Shown: positions 1 through 7,351 of the stretch, piece after piece | Layout of the letters: every line of letters starts with the position of its first letter | Numbering within the stretch: the stretch's first letter is position 1 | DNA from: Desulfoprunum sp. | GTDB lineage: Bacteria; Desulfobacterota; Desulfobulbia; Desulfobulbales; Desulfocapsaceae | Direction of reading: 5' to 3' | Assembly: GCA_030696435.1 (NCBI GenBank) | Contig: JAUYSF010000188.1 | Span: forward strand, 1-16,262 | Length of the DNA stretch: 16,262 nucleotides | The notes under the pieces: generated by a model | The model's input: the letters and a program-made list of their open reading frames with translations, nothing else | Told to the model about the DNA's origin: nothing | Database searches by the model: none | Translations under genes and position numbers: made by a program

Positions 1-154
1 AACGGTCAATGGGGATGGCCTGTTCGGTGATGAGGCGCAGGACCAGCATGGCGATGGCGTAGGTCTTGCCGGTACCGGCGCTGGCCTCGACCAGATTGAT
101 GCCCCGGCGCAGCTCCACCCTGGCCGAGTCGAATATCTCCATGTCACGGCTCAT
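1..154 (-). CDS. recB: RecB, exonuclease V beta subunit (N-terminal fragment, runs off window)
   Basis: Only the first 51 codons are present; the gene continues past the left edge. Read on the minus strand it begins MSRDMEIFDSARVELRRG and contains the Walker A loop EASAGTGKT followed by YAIAMLVLRL, the typical UvrD/Rep-type helicase motif I of RecB. In RecBCD, RecB is the 3'-5' helicase and carries the C-terminal nuclease domain used in double-strand-break repair and degradation of foreign linear DNA. The ATG overlaps the recC stop as ATGA (154-151), so translation is probably coupled to recC. The recC-then-recB order supports the assignment; AddA is an alternative family with a similar N-terminus but is unlikely next to RecC. 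Whether recD follows cannot be seen. Confidence 0.93.
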   Translation of the reverse strand, partial: MSRDMEIFDSARVELRRGINLVEASAGTGKTYAIAMLVLRLITEQAIPIDR

Positions 155-3100
155 TTGCTGGCCCCCCAGACCGGGCAGAACACGGTCCGACAGAGCTCTT
201 CAAAGGCCCCGCCCAGGGCATCCTGGGCCGACACACTCTGTAAAAGCAACGCCCATTCCGGTTCATAGCCATTATCTAAGCTGTCCTGCCATTTTTTCCG
301 GGCCGCCACCAGCGGCGGCAGAGAGCTTTTTTTGTCAAGCTGCTGGGCATAGGCCCAGGCCGGTTCGACATAGAGGGGACTGGGGCTGAGACATCCCGCC
401 CGGAAGAGCTCGACGAATCGGGCCAGGTTGGGCTGATGGTCGACGGCCGAGGTACAGCGCAGATCCCGGTCCCGCAGCACGGCGACCACCCTCTTCCCCT
501 CGCCCAGCAGCAGACCGGCCAGCAGATTGTGGAGCCAAAAACCGAGCACATCCTTGCCCTTGCAGCCCGTGTAACGGCTCAGCATGATTCCCTCTTCATA
601 GACGTTGGTGAGCTGGCCCTTGAGGCGGATGCCGCCGATCTCCAGATCAACGGCGAGATCGGGCAGTCTGGCCCCCATATTCTGCGCCCTGATACGGGCC
701 ACAAAGGCAGTCAGTTCCTCTTTCTGCCGTTCATACAGCAATTCTCCGGGCATACCCAGCGGCCACTTGCCCTCGGCCCGCAGACGCTCAAAGAAGGGAG
801 CTTCGTGTTCGTCAGCCAGGAGGGATTGGACAATCTCCTGATCGATAGCATAAGCTTCTAAATGGCCGACGGCAAAGGGTTCGCTCTCCTCGGGCAGGTC
901 CTCATCGAGATCGAGGCGGATACCGAGGATATTTCTGACAAACCATTTCTGGGGGTTGGCAAAAAAACCGAAGAGGCCGGCGAGGGGCACCTCCTCCTCC
1001 CGCGGCGCCAATTCTCCCGACCACCAGGGGGAATCCTCGGTTCGCGGCTCGGCCATACGCCTGGCCGTGGCGCAGGCCTGATTGTCGTAACTGAAGAAGC
1101 GTGGGTCAGCTCCACTGAAATAACGGCGACTGAAGGGCTGCAGAGGGTGATGTCTGACCAGGTCTTTGGTCTTCAGGCCATAGTCATCCTGTAAGACCTC
1201 AAGCAACTCGGTGACCACCACCGATGGCGGCGTCTTGTCGTTCGACTTGATCGACTGGCCCGTGTAACTCATATAGAGCGTGTCACGGGCCGCCAGCAGA
1301 GCCTCAAGAAACTGATAGCGATCATCGTCGCGCTTGGAGCGGTCGCCGAAGCGACGCTCGACTGCCAGCAGATCGAAGGTGGCATGCCGATCGTTACCGG
1401 GAAAAGCGCCGTCGGCCAGTCCCAACAGGCAGACGATACGAAAGGGGATGGAGCGCATCGGCAGCATCGAACAAAAGGTCAGCTGGCCGCGCAGGAATCC
1501 CGAGGCCGAACGGCTCTCGGCACCGGCAGTCTCAAGCCAGGCCCGGACCACGGCCAACACCACCTGCTCCTGATGAAAGCCCCCGGCATCCAATTCGGTC
1601 AGGATTTGCCGCAGTTCAAGGATGTCCTGAGAGTCGTCCTCGGCAAACAGGCGGCCCGCATAGTGCAGCAGGAGCCGGGACCACTCGGCCAGACTGTGCG
1701 CTTCGTGCAGCTCGTTCTCCGCCTCGGCCAGGATCGCGACAAACTCGCAGAGCCCACCCAGGGCCCGGGCCGCCCCGCCCTCAATAGCGGTATAGGGCAG
1801 GATGCCGTCGACAAAATCCGGGGAATCAATGGCATAACCCATCAGCAGGCGTTCGAGACCGGCCTGCCAGGTGCCGTATGAGTTGGCCGGCAGCCCCAGT
1901 CCCTGCCGCTGCTGAGCCGAGAGGCCCCAGCGGATGCCGGAGTCGGTGACCCACTGGCGGATCTGCTCAAGATCGCCGGCCGTCAACTCAAACCGGGGAA
2001 AAATCACCTCTTTTTGCAGCAAATCGAGGACTTCCATCCAGCCGAATCGGCCGTCGAGGATATCGACAAAGGCCAAGAAGGCTGCCAATGCGCTATTTTT
2101 GCGCCGCAGACTGCGATCGGCGATGCTGTGCTGCAGGTCATGGAAGACCGCCGGGATGAGCGCGGCGTATTCCTGGATATCCGGGGCCATCACCACGATA
2201 TCGCGCAGTTCGAGAGCCGGATCGCGGTGCAGCCAGTCGAGAATATGATCTTTGAGGACCGCCACCTCACGCAGGCGGGAGTGACAGGAAACAATGATAA
2301 GCGAACCGTCGTCGGTCGCACCCTCCCTGCCGCTCTCCGTACCGCCAACCCGACTGTGCAGCATGTCCGACTGCAACCGGTGCAGCAGGGTCGGGGCGGA
2401 AGCGGTAAAGGGATCGTCAAAGCTCCTGAACTCCAGCTCAAAATCGACCTGCTCCAAGAGCATGGCCTGAAAATCCCGGCCCTGCCGCCCCAGCGAGATC
2501 AGGAGCGGATGGCCGCTCGCGATTTCGGATTCGGCCTCCATGGCCAGCCTCTGTCGGGCCTGCTGTCGTTTATTCGGCAGATCACCCCAATATTGCTCGC
2601 AAGGCGAAAGGACATAGAGATGGACATCACTGTGGCGGGAGAGTCCGGCCAGCAGCGAGAGAAAGAGCGGCGGCATGATATGCAGACCGAAGACCGACAG
2701 CCTCGACGGCAGCAGATGAGCAAGATCCTTCCCGCTCTCCAGCCGCTTGCCGACCTGCTGCAGTATCGCGCCACGATGGACAAGCTCCGGCAACTGGGCT
2801 GACAGCCGCTGCCAAAGGCGCATTTGCCACTTTTCCGCCGGGTGACCGCCAGCCATTTTGCCCTTATCCCATAAGGCCGGCAGATCGGGACGCATGACCT
2901 GGTATTGATCAAAGAGATTGGCCAGTTGCCGGGCAAGTTGGAATCGCTTGAGATCAACGTTCTCTCCCTTGAAATACTGGGAAAGCGGTGCGAAATCGGG
3001 ATCATCGAGATCACGCAGCAAGCCTTCCAAGCGCCAGATCAGCGCCTCCCGGCCAAACCCGTCGGGATGTATCGACATTCCTAAGCGATTGGCCAGGACC

Positions 3101-3309
3101 TCGAAGAAGGCCAGAGGCAGCAGATACTTAAAATTGCACCAGACTCCGAAGACCTCGGCCATTCGCTGGGAGATGATCCGTTCCATGCCCTGGCTCTGCA
3201 CCAGAAACAGCTCCGGGGCAAAGAGATCAACCCGCTTGTCGGCCCGGATGACCTCGGCCAGATGCGAGAGCAGATTTTCAGTACGGTTGGAGGCGTGGAG
3301 ATAGAACAT
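151..3309 (-). CDS. recC: RecC, exonuclease V gamma subunit
   Basis: The product is 1052 residues, close to the roughly 1100 of E. coli RecC. RecC is the scaffold of RecBCD: it splits the duplex, recognises Chi in single-stranded DNA and has helicase-like domains that have lost ATPase motifs. Matches to E. coli RecC that I recognise by eye include the N-terminus (MFYLHASNR, then LVQSQGME), FDQYQVMRPD, the ISDR segment, QWVTDSGIRWG, and the most conserved block LPMRSIPFRIVCLLGLADG with GDRSKRDDDRYQFLEAL. The frame is open to a GTG at 3345, but the ATG at 3309 is preferred because residue 1 then aligns with the family N-terminus; no strong ribosome-binding site marks either start. The stop overlaps the recB start (ATGA). 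The gene lies about 100 bases after the small membrane-protein gene on the same strand. Confidence 0.95.
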   Translation of the reverse strand: MFYLHASNRTENLLSHLAEVIRADKRVDLFAPELFLVQSQGMERIISQRMAEVFGVWCNFKYLLPLAFFEVLANRLGMSIHPDGFGREALIWRLEGLLRDLDDPDFAPLSQYFKGENVDLKRFQLARQLANLFDQYQVMRPDLPALWDKGKMAGGHPAEKWQMRLWQRLSAQLPELVHRGAILQQVGKRLESGKDLAHLLPSRLSVFGLHIMPPLFLSLLAGLSRHSDVHLYVLSPCEQYWGDLPNKRQQARQRLAMEAESEIASGHPLLISLGRQGRDFQAMLLEQVDFELEFRSFDDPFTASAPTLLHRLQSDMLHSRVGGTESGREGATDDGSLIIVSCHSRLREVAVLKDHILDWLHRDPALELRDIVVMAPDIQEYAALIPAVFHDLQHSIADRSLRRKNSALAAFLAFVDILDGRFGWMEVLDLLQKEVIFPRFELTAGDLEQIRQWVTDSGIRWGLSAQQRQGLGLPANSYGTWQAGLERLLMGYAIDSPDFVDGILPYTAIEGGAARALGGLCEFVAILAEAENELHEAHSLAEWSRLLLHYAGRLFAEDDSQDILELRQILTELDAGGFHQEQVVLAVVRAWLETAGAESRSASGFLRGQLTFCSMLPMRSIPFRIVCLLGLADGAFPGNDRHATFDLLAVERRFGDRSKRDDDRYQFLEALLAARDTLYMSYTGQSIKSNDKTPPSVVVTELLEVLQDDYGLKTKDLVRHHPLQPFSRRYFSGADPRFFSYDNQACATARRMAEPRTEDSPWWSGELAPREEEVPLAGLFGFFANPQKWFVRNILGIRLDLDEDLPEESEPFAVGHLEAYAIDQEIVQSLLADEHEAPFFERLRAEGKWPLGMPGELLYERQKEELTAFVARIRAQNMGARLPDLAVDLEIGGIRLKGQLTNVYEEGIMLSRYTGCKGKDVLGFWLHNLLAGLLLGEGKRVVAVLRDRDLRCTSAVDHQPNLARFVELFRAGCLSPSPLYVEPAWAYAQQLDKKSSLPPLVAARKKWQDSLDNGYEPEWALLLQSVSAQDALGGAFEELCRTVFCPVWGASK

Positions 3310-3397
3310 GATGGAGTTCCCAGAGGGTCGGAAGAGGAAATCCACGGTCAGCAGGCGGAAGGCCGGGGGGCAGTTTCTCCGTTTACAGAGCGTGACG

Positions 3398-3437
3398 GGG
3401 CAGGTATTATCTATTTAATGGGGACAGTGCCCTGCCC
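3398..3437 (-). other. Possible stem-loop at the 3' end of the small membrane-protein gene
   Basis: GGGCAGG (3398-3404) is complementary to CCTGCCC (3431-3437), a 7-bp stem around a 26-base loop that holds the minus-strand stop codon. There is no T-run after the stem on either strand, so it is not a classical intrinsic terminator. It may be an mRNA processing or attenuation structure between this gene and recC, or chance. Confidence 0.25.
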
Positions 3438-3713
3438 AGCGTATTCCCAGATGGCAAAGACCAGACCGGCCAGGATACCCATGGCGAAAAACAGCCGCAG
3501 TCTGCGATCCCAGGGCACCTTTTCGCCACTGGACATATACTGCAGCATGGCGATGATCACATAGGCGCAGCCAGCAACATAGGGCGCTGTCTGGAGGATC
3601 TGCCAGGCTGTTGCCTTAAGGCTGCCCATGGCATCCGCACCCAATCGGAAATTGAACAGCAGGTAAACCACCGCTGACAGATAAAACGTTATTTTCTCTC
3701 TTATATTCTGCAT
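3411..3713 (-). CDS. Small three-helix membrane protein, unknown function
   Basis: This is a 100-residue protein with three predicted membrane segments at about residues 9-22, 40-60 and 72-91 (for example FFAMGILAGLVFAIWEYAG), joined by short charged loops (FRLGADAMGSLK; SSGEKVPWDRRLR). I recognise no family. The hydrophobic pattern is much better than expected for an antisense shadow, which argues for a real gene. The ATG at 3713-3711 directly abuts the ATG of the divergent plus-strand gene, and no Shine-Dalgarno is visible upstream. The frame is open much further upstream, but that part is antisense to the 370-residue gene and reads like shadow sequence. It lies upstream of recC on the same strand, so it may be the first gene of the recCB operon. 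The last residues (GTVPIK) are encoded by the GGGGACAGTGCCC stretch at 3419-3431. Confidence 0.7.
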   Translation of the reverse strand: MQNIREKITFYLSAVVYLLFNFRLGADAMGSLKATAWQILQTAPYVAGCAYVIIAMLQYMSSGEKVPWDRRLRLFFAMGILAGLVFAIWEYAGQGTVPIK

Positions 3714-4826
3714 ATGAACACACACGATACCCTGTATTTTCCGAGCACCGTTATTTCTTCCGGCAGCCAGTACCCGCTCTTTCTGCTCTTTCCCCAGATC
3801 CATATCCTCCAGCCCGTCGAGGCGGAAGAGAACGACGGGGCAACCGCCGAACACCCGGATATTTTCATTAAAAACGGTTTCTGTCAAGCACATACTCCCT
3901 GCCCTCTTGGTGACAGCAGACTGCGGTTTCTCCATCTGATCGGCGATATCAAAGACCGCAAGGACGATTATGCCGCCCAGCTGAGTGGGTTGACCATGGC
4001 CGCCATGTCTGCCCCCCGACAACGTGGTGACGACACGACGCAGGAGATTATCTCCTCGCTGCTTGGCACCCAAGGCATAAAAGATGAGCAGGAGAAAAAG
4101 GACGCCGTCATTCACGCCCTCTGGCAGGCCCGGCTGGTGCTGAAAATCGCCGAGATCCTCGATCATGAGGAAGAAGAGATCGCCGAGCAGCTCTCCCTGC
4201 TCGACGACCGGGAAACAGCCCTTTTCAGGCAACTGCATGGTGAGGAACCGGAAGATCTGGAAGAAGATGAGCTTCCCCTGCGGGAACTGCTGGAAATCCG
4301 TGACAAAATCAATCACCCCTCGGCATCGGTCATCAGAAACCGTTTCAGGGCCTGGAAACAGCTCTTTGTCGCCGGCGATCTGCCGGAGTGGCCAATCTGG
4401 ACCACCCCGATGTCCGAGGCGGCCGACATCATCCTGGAGCAGTACGAAGTTCTGCAAGGCAAGCCGGCCCTGCAAATAGGCCAATTCGCTCTGCCGGCAA
4501 GCGTCGGGCAGGACCAGCAGGAGGCCTTTGAGCGCATCACGTCTTTTCGCAGCAGCAATGCTGATCTGCTCGCCCGCTTGGCTGTGGATCTGACCGCTGT
4601 CTCTTCCGTCATGCAGGATGAAACAGAAACCGAGGTCCGCTTTCCAAGAGAAGGAGCAGCAGTCAGCGGCGAATGGAGCCAGGCCATGCTCAAGAATTTC
4701 CCGGCAGAACAATTCGGCCGAACAACCGTCACCGCCTATCTCTTACCCGGTCAGTCATTCTCCTCCATCCTCGGCAAGAAAGAGGCTGGACCGACTGACC
4801 GCGCCCTGCTGCTGGTTGGACACTAA
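3714..4826 (+). CDS. Uncharacterised 370-residue protein next to SWIM-SNF2 gene
   Basis: No known domain is recognised. The protein looks real because its composition is normal for a soluble protein, whereas the long opposite-strand frame is rich in shadow-like residues. Visible blocks: a hydrophobic N-terminal region (YPLFLLFPQIHILQPVE, residues 20-36), a central block CPLGDSRLRFLHLIGDI (63-79), and acidic, probably helical or coiled segments at about 150-200 (HEEEEIAEQL; EEPEDLEEDELPLRELLE). There is no signal peptide or clear membrane helix. The C-terminal part (290-370) contains several Phe/Pro-rich strands. The ATG at 3714 is contiguous with the divergent ATG at 3713 and lacks a Shine-Dalgarno, so the start is uncertain, although residues 7-36 look like genuine protein. 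It is followed after 104 bases by the SWIM-SNF2 gene on the same strand, possibly in one transcript; a functional link is only an inference. Confidence 0.8.
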   Translation: MNTHDTLYFPSTVISSGSQYPLFLLFPQIHILQPVEAEENDGATAEHPDIFIKNGFCQAHTPCPLGDSRLRFLHLIGDIKDRKDDYAAQLSGLTMAAMSAPRQRGDDTTQEIISSLLGTQGIKDEQEKKDAVIHALWQARLVLKIAEILDHEEEEIAEQLSLLDDRETALFRQLHGEEPEDLEEDELPLRELLEIRDKINHPSASVIRNRFRAWKQLFVAGDLPEWPIWTTPMSEAADIILEQYEVLQGKPALQIGQFALPASVGQDQQEAFERITSFRSSNADLLARLAVDLTAVSSVMQDETETEVRFPREGAAVSGEWSQAMLKNFPAEQFGRTTVTAYLLPGQSFSSILGKKEAGPTDRALLLVGH

Positions 4827-4930
4827 TACAGTCCGGTTTATGCTCAAACTTTTACCCATTGCCCCATTTTCTACCAAGCCTTTTTCCCCTGCAAGGCGAT
4901 ATCCGGAAACAATACACTGAAGGACCTCCC

Positions 4931-5953
4931 ATGACTCCCCTGAAAATCGAGAACATTCGTGAACATGCCGACTCGCCGATAATTTTCAAGCGTGGTGAAT
5001 TTTTACAGCGAATCGGGGCTTTTCGCCGTATTCCAGAACTCTGCGACAACGGTCGACAGGTGTATGAGGTCGATGGCAATTACGGCAACTACCGCACGGA
5101 GATTGGCATGAACGGGGCGATCACCAGCCATTGTGATTGCCCTTATCCGGGACGTGGCTGCAAACATGTCGTGGCCATTCTCCTTGAGCTCTTTGACCAG
5201 CAGGGTACTGCTCAAGATGTGCAGAAGAAAGCCGACCTCGCGCAGGATAACTTCCTGTCCGCCGAGGAGATCAGGGAGCAGGCCCTGGAAGATCGGCAAA
5301 AAAAGGGGCGGCAGGAGACTTTTCAAGTTATTCAGGGCGAGATGTTGAAAGGCGACCACCTGGTAACCACCACCAAGGGCAGGCAATACCAAGTAACTCT
5401 CCATGATCCCCGAACCGGAACCGGCCATTGTTCCTGTCCCGATTTTCATTTCAACCAGCTCGGGACCTGCAAACATCTCCATTTTCTCGGTGAATTTCTC
5501 GTCGGAAAAAAGGATTTCAACCGGCGTATCGCTGAGGAAATTTTCCCCTATATCGACATTTTCTGGGATAGCGAGGCCGGCCGGCCCCGCCTGTTTCACG
5601 AGCAGGTAAATGGTCGAATGGACAGCGACCTTGCCGGCCTGCTGGCCGAAATCTTCGATAACCAAAACCTTTTTCGCCAGGAAGATGTCGCCGCTTTTAT
5701 CCCGTATTTGGACAAACTTGAGGGGTATAAGCAGATCAGGGTGCAGGAACCGGTGATGCGCAAACTGAACGATATCGCCACGGACCATGAGCTTTGTCAA
5801 GCCGCCGCCGGGCCGCCGACCACTTTCTCCTCAACCGTCGGAAAAAAGGCGATATCCAGGGCTATGTGGGCCTCGATAAATTGCATCAAAAGCTGCAGCC
5901 GCTGGTTATCCGCCGCCGCAAGGAAGAGGTTTTGGATGAATTGCCGGAGCTGA
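4931..5953 (+). CDS. SWIM zinc-finger N-terminal part of a broken SNF2-family helicase gene
   Basis: The ATG at 4931 has a good ribosome-binding site (AAGGACC, 6-7 bases upstream). Two SWIM zinc fingers are visible: CDC-x6-CKH at residues 68-79 (CDCPYPGRGCKH) and CSC-x10-CKH at 167-182. SWIM domains bind zinc and probably DNA or protein, and are common at the N-terminus of bacterial SNF2 ATPases. Residues up to about 293 (MRKLNDIATDHEL) read as genuine protein. After the junction near 5800 the frame continues as meaningless sequence (GPPTTFSSTVGKKAIS...) to a stop at 5953, because the real coding frame shifts to the 3' fragment. Helicase motifs I, Ia, II and III are absent. The native gene would have encoded the SWIM domains plus a complete SNF2 motor; here the N-terminal ATPase lobe is deleted. 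If translated, this fragment could at most bind zinc or DNA. Confidence 0.85.
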   Translation: MTPLKIENIREHADSPIIFKRGEFLQRIGAFRRIPELCDNGRQVYEVDGNYGNYRTEIGMNGAITSHCDCPYPGRGCKHVVAILLELFDQQGTAQDVQKKADLAQDNFLSAEEIREQALEDRQKKGRQETFQVIQGEMLKGDHLVTTTKGRQYQVTLHDPRTGTGHCSCPDFHFNQLGTCKHLHFLGEFLVGKKDFNRRIAEEIFPYIDIFWDSEAGRPRLFHEQVNGRMDSDLAGLLAEIFDNQNLFRQEDVAAFIPYLDKLEGYKQIRVQEPVMRKLNDIATDHELCQAAAGPPTTFSSTVGKKAISRAMWASINCIKSCSRWLSAAARKRFWMNCRS

Positions 5954-7026
5954 TCGTCAACGACTATTTTATCGAGCTGTATCAGGAGCAGGCCCAAATT
6001 CACGCCGGTTATTCGCAGCTCCTTCTGCCCCTCTTGAACAAGAAATTTCTCACCCCGATGGATATCCGCCGCATCCAGGTCCTTCTCCTGAAGATGCGCC
6101 AGGTCTGCGATTCCACCTACCTGATCGACCGGGAGACCAATATCTCGCCGAAGCTTTCCGAACTGGCGAGCATTCTTGAAGAACTGGTAATAGGCAACGG
6201 TCGCAAGGTAGTGATCTTCAGCGAATGGACTACCATGACCATGCTGATAGGCAAGCACCTTTCCCGGGTCGGGATCTCCTTTGTCGAGTTGACCGGCAAG
6301 GTGCCGGTCGCTAAGCGGCAGCTGCTTATCGATGAATTCACCAATAATAAGGCCTGCAAGGTTTTTTTATCGACCGATGCCGGCGGCACGGGTTTGAATC
6401 TCCAGGCCGCCGATTGCGTCATCAATTTCGAGTTGCCCTGGAACCCGGCAAAACTCAATCAGAGGATCGGCAGAATCAACCGGATCGGTCAGAAAAGTCA
6501 ATGCATCAATGTCATCAACCTGATCGCCAAAAAGAGCATTGAAGAGCGCATTATGGCCGGGATCAAACTGAAGGAAGATCTCTTTAACGGGGTTTTTGAC
6601 GGCGGCAAGGACGAGGTACTGTTTTCCCGGGAAAAACGCCAGGAAATGGTCAATCGCCTGCGGGTGATGATCGGCGAACAGGAGGCGGCGCCCATTATCG
6701 AGTCGCTACCTGCCGAAGAGCTGGCGGAAGATACGCCACATTTTCTCAATCCCGAGGTGTTGAACAAAGAGGTCGATTTTATAGGTGAAGAGGTAGTTGA
6801 AAACGCTGTTGACCAGGGGCCGCCCGAAGACCCGCCAGAGGCGATCGAAGGACAGTCGGCTGAGAAGATGGAGGAGGTCCTCAATCAGGGCCTGAGCTTT
6901 ATCAGTGGCCTGCTGGAAATGGCCACCGGCAAAAAGCTGGCCCCTGCCGGTGGGCGCGAGAAGATGGTGACCCTTGATAAAAAAACCGGTGAAGTAACGT
7001 TGAAATTTACCCTGCCGGGATTCTAA
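5794..7026 (+). CDS. SNF2 C-terminal helicase-lobe part of the broken SWIM-SNF2 gene
   Basis: This is the 3' portion of the same original gene, in a different frame from the 5' part. The longest open frame begins at a TTG at 5794, but no ribosome-binding site is evident; sequence that reads as SNF2 starts around HFLLNRRKKGDIQGY (from about 5821). Downstream come LQPLVIRRRKEEVLDELPE, the usual link before helicase lobe 2, then motif IV-like KVVIFSEWTTMTML, motif V STDAGGTGLNLQAADCVI and motif VI QRIGRINRIGQ with its arginine finger. The C-terminal about 130 residues form an acidic, low-complexity tail (EEVVENAVDQGPPEDPPEA) and a short end domain. Without the Walker A and DEAH motifs of lobe 1 it cannot hydrolyse ATP as an SNF2 motor. 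The whole locus 4931-7026 is best read as one gene with an out-of-frame internal deletion or an assembly gap. Confidence 0.85.
   Translation: MSSRRRAADHFLLNRRKKGDIQGYVGLDKLHQKLQPLVIRRRKEEVLDELPELIVNDYFIELYQEQAQIHAGYSQLLLPLLNKKFLTPMDIRRIQVLLLKMRQVCDSTYLIDRETNISPKLSELASILEELVIGNGRKVVIFSEWTTMTMLIGKHLSRVGISFVELTGKVPVAKRQLLIDEFTNNKACKVFLSTDAGGTGLNLQAADCVINFELPWNPAKLNQRIGRINRIGQKSQCINVINLIAKKSIEERIMAGIKLKEDLFNGVFDGGKDEVLFSREKRQEMVNRLRVMIGEQEAAPIIESLPAEELAEDTPHFLNPEVLNKEVDFIGEEVVENAVDQGPPEDPPEAIEGQSAEKMEEVLNQGLSFISGLLEMATGKKLAPAGGREKMVTLDKKTGEVTLKFTLPGF
5801..5818 (+). repeat. GCC-rich direct repeat at the SNF2 deletion junction
   Basis: GCCGCCG occurs at 5801-5807 (also in register at 5804-5810) and again at 5812-5818, exactly where the reading frame switches between the two halves of the SNF2 gene. 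Short direct repeats like this can mediate deletion by slippage or single-strand annealing, and can also cause mis-joining in assembly. Confidence 0.5.
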
Positions 7027-7034
7027 ACCGTGGT
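7025..7034 (+). repeat. Left 10-bp direct repeat flanking parDE
   Basis: AAACCGTGGT; an exact copy lies at 7748-7757. It begins within the stop codon of the broken SNF2 gene. Together the two copies bound a segment of about 713 bp that holds only the parDE module and its flanks. Consistent with an insertion footprint, though 10 bp can match by chance. Confidence 0.5.
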
Positions 7035-7047
7035 TTCAACAGTTTAC

Positions 7048-7107
7048 TTGATTTGATGCCATATTATATTATATAATACTACTATATGGTATTAATGGAG
7101 GTGACAT
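7048..7107 (+). promoter_or_regulatory. parDE promoter, operator palindrome and ribosome-binding site
   Basis: A sigma70-like promoter is visible: TTGATT (7048-7053), an 18-base spacer and a perfect TATAAT (7072-7077). The -10 lies inside a perfect 12-bp palindrome, TATTATATAATA (7067-7078), and CCATAT (7059-7064) is mirrored by ATATGG (7084-7089). ParD-type ribbon-helix-helix proteins typically bind such palindromes over their own promoter, so this is a likely autoregulatory operator. GGAGGTGA follows about 6 bases before the parD ATG and is a strong Shine-Dalgarno. Confidence 0.7.
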
Positions 7108-7108
7108 T

Positions 7109-7351
7109 ATGCAAAAAAACACGAGCATCACGCTAGGTGCACATTACGAAAAGTTTATCGCTCAGCAGGTTTCCCAAGGCTATTTTAACACAGCGAGCGA
7201 AACAATAAGGGCGGGATTGCGGCTTTTAGAGGAAAGAGAGGTCAAACTAGCCTTATTGCGCCGAGCTCTTGTTGAAGGTGAAGAAAGCGGCTCCGCCAAT
7301 TATTCCCTCAATGGGTTGATCGATTCGCTTGATAAGGAAAGTCTCGTTTAA
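7109..7351 (+). CDS. parD: ParD-family antitoxin (ribbon-helix-helix)
   Basis: An 80-residue protein. The N-terminal half has the ribbon-helix-helix pattern: a short strand (TSITLGAHYEKFI), then helix-turn-helix GYFNTASETIRAGLRLLEERE, the hallmark of the ParD/CopG antitoxin family. It should dimerise and bind its own promoter through the N-terminus and wrap the toxin with its C-terminal half (about 48-80). The stop TAA overlaps the parE ATG by one base (TAATG at 7349-7353), so the two are translationally coupled. The strong Shine-Dalgarno before parD and none before parE fits the need for excess antitoxin. The local AT-richness of the upstream region differs from neighbouring genes, which fits mobile gene content. 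Confidence 0.92.
   Translation: MQKNTSITLGAHYEKFIAQQVSQGYFNTASETIRAGLRLLEEREVKLALLRRALVEGEESGSANYSLNGLIDSLDKESLV

Noticed and set aside
2014..2802. Plus-strand open frame of 262 codons inside recC
   Set aside because: Antisense to highly conserved RecC sequence; Gln/Arg-rich shadow.
3714..4712. Long minus-strand open frame (433 codons with the small membrane gene at its end)
   Set aside because: The upstream 330 codons are antisense to the 370-residue plus-strand protein and read as shadow sequence; only the last 100 codons (3411-3713) have the hydrophobic pattern of a real protein.
5003..5800. Minus-strand open frame of 265 codons over the SWIM region
   Set aside because: The plus strand encodes two unmistakable SWIM fingers, so the opposite frame is a shadow.
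5780..5830. Programmed ribosomal frameshift joining the two SNF2 halves
   Set aside because: There is no slippery heptamer, and a frameshift would not explain the missing lobe 1 with motifs I-III. Deletion or assembly gap explains both facts.
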